Notes under the pieces: model-generated
The model's input: the letters and a program-made list of their open reading frames with translations, nothing else
Database searches by the model: none
Told to the model about the DNA's origin: nothing
In this document: positions 61,066 to 64,000 of the stretch, piece after piece
How positions within the stretch are numbered: position 1 is the first letter of the stretch
How the letters are laid out: every line of letters begins with the position of its first letter
Assembly: GCA_037954235.1 (NCBI GenBank)
Contig: JBBMOA010000020.1
Coordinates: 20,838,677 to 20,902,676 of the forward strand
DNA from: Aulostomus chinensis
Taxonomy: Eukaryota; Chordata; Actinopteri; Syngnathiformes; Aulostomidae
DNA length: 64,000 nt
Direction of reading: 5' to 3'
Position numbers and translations under genes: made by a program

Positions 61066-61229
61066 TTTTTTCCGATAACATGCCATCTTTTTTCTTTTCA
61101 TTTTTTTTTTTTAACCCTCCTGGAAACGCATTGAAAGCTAGAAGCACGTGAACTGTGATGACGCCAGTCTGGTAATTAACTCTCAACGTAGTGTTTTTAG
61201 TGGGAGTTCACACCTCAGAAGATATGGAA

Positions 61230-61253
61230 AAAACAACAACAACAACAACAACA
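61230..61253. repeat. (AAC)n repeat
   Basis: About seven AAC units, followed by further A/C-rich sequence to about 61277. Confidence 0.9.
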
Positions 61254-61339
61254 AATAAACAAAACAACAACAAAAAAGCCAAAGTGAATGACAGTACATT
61301 AAACTCTGGGGAGCCAGGAAGTCACGAGCGTGTCAGGCA

Positions 61340-61680
61340 GCTACGGGAAGAATGGAGGCATCGTCCCAATTAAGCGTTCGCAATATTTTTATGCGAGTTG
61401 CTCTGCGTCACCTTAAAATGTTGTTATCAAGCGTTGCCCCAGTAAACAGCGTAATCAGAGCCTCGAGATGACAGAGTAAATTGGAAAGTGGTCTCGCATG
61501 CTGTCTTTGCTTTTCACACTCTTTTGTCAATACCCAATTATCCTCTCTGCTGCTTCCCCCACCGATAGCGCATGACCTAAAATAGCTTTTTGGGTCATTG
61601 TTTTCTAATTGCAACAATCTAGAATGATTTGGTGCACTGAGCAACCATTAATGGCTCTAAACTGCCGTATAGGTGGAGGT
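61340..61680. promoter_or_regulatory. Candidate downstream regulatory block
   Basis: A repeat-poor stretch with an imperfect palindrome of two TGACC half-sites (61572-61598), a perfect CCATTAATGG palindrome (61645-61654), 'cccaattatcctc' and 'gcaacaatctagaatg'. Homeobox, nuclear-receptor and SOX-like words are clustered. Enhancer function and a trib2 target are inference. Confidence 0.3.
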
Positions 61681-64000
61681 TGGCTCAGGTGAATGGAGAA
61701 ATCACGCTGTTTTCACCATTGCTTCAGTTCTGTAACCCCCACACCCCCACACCCCCATCCCGGCCTCCCCGCCACCACGTGATTTAACGTGGCAGGAAAG
61801 CTGCGGCGAAATGTTTCATTGACCCTGGCATCGGTGCGGTATCGGAAACGGCCGATCGTGGAAGGACAGCTGTATTGACTGCAGGCTCCCAATGATGCAT
61901 CGACTTCTTTATGAGCCTGCACACCAAACCTGGCGCTGTAATTGGAAACACCGTCCTCTGAGGGCTTCATGCAACTTTCCTTGTAGGTCTAATATTTGAG
62001 ATAATCACCTCCAGGGTTGCCGCTCGCATCATCCTCATCAAAGACGCGCGTCGCGCTCATAGACTATGAACCAGACGCCGAGTGAAACATGTATATGATA
62101 ATGATCAGAGCGATGTCAATAATTCCACATCTCCTTAGGAAGTAATAAGAGGGATATTCACGTACTTTGATTTATTACAGTCATTCTGGTATGTGCTTGT
62201 CTCAGGGGGACAAATGAGGCTTGAAGTAGCATGATGTTCTTGTCCCTGCAACTTTTAATGAAGCAACCCGTGCTCTGCTGAATGTAATCTGAGAGTCACA
62301 GAACAGTTTAAGTCTGGATGGGCTCACTTATGGCCCTGAAAAAAGTATTGGGCTGAGCCAAAATGCCTGCCTGAGTCCTGTGGGAGAGATAATTTGGTGA
62401 TGCAGGTTGTTTTGCGCTTTCTTGCCGTACAAGCAAAGAGAAAGAGAGGCAGGAAAGAAGCAACTCACTTTGTGCAGTGTCTAGTTTGTGTTTTCAACAA
62501 AGAAGTCGAGCGATGGGGATATCTTGAATGCAGGCAAATGGCTGAGGGCGTTTTAAATGATTTGTTTTTTTAAAAAAATACAATTTGTTATACGCATGCC
62601 TCGTTCAGTTCAAGCCCATTTAAAATTGTTGTGACAAACCATGCTCACTAAAGTCAGGTCAGTTGCACTTATGTTGTGTCAGACCACATCAGAAATATTC
62701 CCATGACAACTTTAAAACAGAGTGAATTGATTCAGTTTAAAGAGACCCAACAATTCCACGAACAACTGCGGCGATGGAAAAAAAACAAGGGGGCAGCAAA
62801 AGGCAACCGTGAGGACCACGTCGACATATTATCATAATTACAGCATAGCAAAGGCGTTAGCATTGTGTCCACCGTAGAAATGAGCAACATCAGCATCCAT
62901 AATGCTGCGAGGTCAGTATTCACTTTTATATTCATTGACTCCTCCACAAAATATTTGTGCCACAAAGGTGCGTTACGAATTCTTGCATTTTGAGCGCACT
63001 CATTAATAATAATAATAGGAAATTTAGCTTTCTTGTTCCAAAAAAATCAATTAGGCTACTTTGCTAGTAATTTAGGTGTCGCTTATTTGAGCAGTTGATT
63101 CAGGTGCCAGCTGACTTCCTTTCATACAGCTGTCTAGTCGCTAGCTTTTGTTTGGCTAATGTTAGCTCGCTTGCTAGCGTCAATACTGCCTCTGTTTGAC
63201 TTATAAGGGGGATGAAAAGCTTGTATGCTAATCTTCATGTACCGTGGCAGCAGAAACAAGGCAGATTTTCCGACCACCGTTTCCATAAACGCTCTTATCT
63301 TTGAGGTGGGTTGTTTTCCAAAAGGGAACTTTCCCAATTCCTTTGCTGCCTGAGTGGATGAGCAGCTGCTAAATATTTCACCAGGGTCAGAAGCTTGTCG
63401 TTTTGTTTAGCTGTTCAAATGATGGACGTGGGGCACATGTAATGGAGGTTTGAGCTGCGCCTTGGTCATTTTACTGAACCTTTAGAAAACAGAAAATATG
63501 GGGGAGATTAAACCGAAACAGTAAAAAAGACGGGGTGGAAACACCTAAAACAACAAGCTAAACTCCATAGTGACGGGCGATATATCTTTGTGGGATCACC
63601 AGCAGCACATAGCTGACATGTTAGCTAATACGGAAATATTGATTTTTACTGCTCTAAATGGACTTGTTGATGCTAACTATTTTCTTCCCTCAAGATGGCT
63701 TTAATGGTTTACAGACCATTTCGCTCTGGAAACAACATGCACCAACTTTACTACAAATAGATGAAACAATTGGCAACAATTTGGAAAGTGAAAAACGACG
63801 GCTGAACAGTGCGAACTTTAGAATTCACAGCGACGCCTGCGTCCGACGTAGCCGCCGAGCTCTCCTCATGCCAATTGTCCAGCCAAGTAAGAAAGGAGGT
63901 TTTATCCCGTGACCCCGTTGATCATCCTGCTGTTGTTTTAGAATTCACACTTCACAAAAAACAGAGGCGAGCTCGCGCACGCACACCCACACACAGACAC
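61681..64000. other. Intergenic to the end of the window
   Basis: No gene recognised. It contains (CCCCCACA)n-type low complexity near 61735-61757, A tracts near 62570 and 62780, and (AAT)n near 63006-63017. The 84-codon frame at 63658-63912 has no recognisable domain. CA-rich sequence begins at about 63976 and is cut by the window edge. Confidence 0.5.

Overview
The window looks like nuclear DNA from a percomorph-type teleost fish. It has dense (CA)n/(TG)n microsatellites, short interspersed repeats ending in GGATGGATGG, a foldback hAT-type element, a decayed fish LINE fragment and one vertebrate gene with spliceosomal introns. No prokaryotic operon, CRISPR array, rRNA or convincing tRNA gene was found. 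Species cannot be assigned by eye.

The only gene I can support is trib2 (Tribbles pseudokinase 2), on the plus strand at 46839-52806. It has three coding exons: 46839-47108, 48997-49289 and 52332-52806. Together they encode 345 residues, against 343 as I recall for the human protein. All splice sites are GT/AG, and exon order, phases and every family motif are intact. The candidate promoter and 5' leader lie at about 45.66-46.84 kb. The 3' UTR probably runs to a poly(A) signal near 54.96 kb.

Region 1-45 kb is an intergenic desert. It holds microsatellites, two SINE-like copies (5.8 and 11.3 kb), a 204-bp palindromic MITE with a perfect 8-bp target duplication (13.8 kb), several copies of an old dispersed repeat called R1 here (16.7, 27.3, 29.0-29.8, 36.8 and 43.15 kb), a LINE ORF2 fossil nested in one R1 copy (29.1-29.4 kb), and a degenerate tandem array of about 120-bp units (38.4-38.9 kb). 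Some repeat-poor AT-rich blocks (about 20.2-20.5, 23.5-23.9 and 33.2-33.5 kb) have the texture of conserved non-coding elements.

Region 55-64 kb downstream has no gene. It holds a minus-strand SINE-like insertion with an 11-bp target duplication, two copies of a second dispersed repeat (R2) that also occurs in trib2 intron 2 and 3' UTR, a perfect 16-bp hairpin followed by a T run (61.0 kb), and a further enhancer-like block (61.3-61.7 kb).

Most long open frames in the window run through simple repeats or intergenic DNA and show no protein-family signal. I found no clear undescribed coding system. The most useful leads are the MITE, the R1/LINE nesting, the perfect hairpins, a possible spliced 5' leader with uORFs at trib2, and the candidate regulatory blocks.
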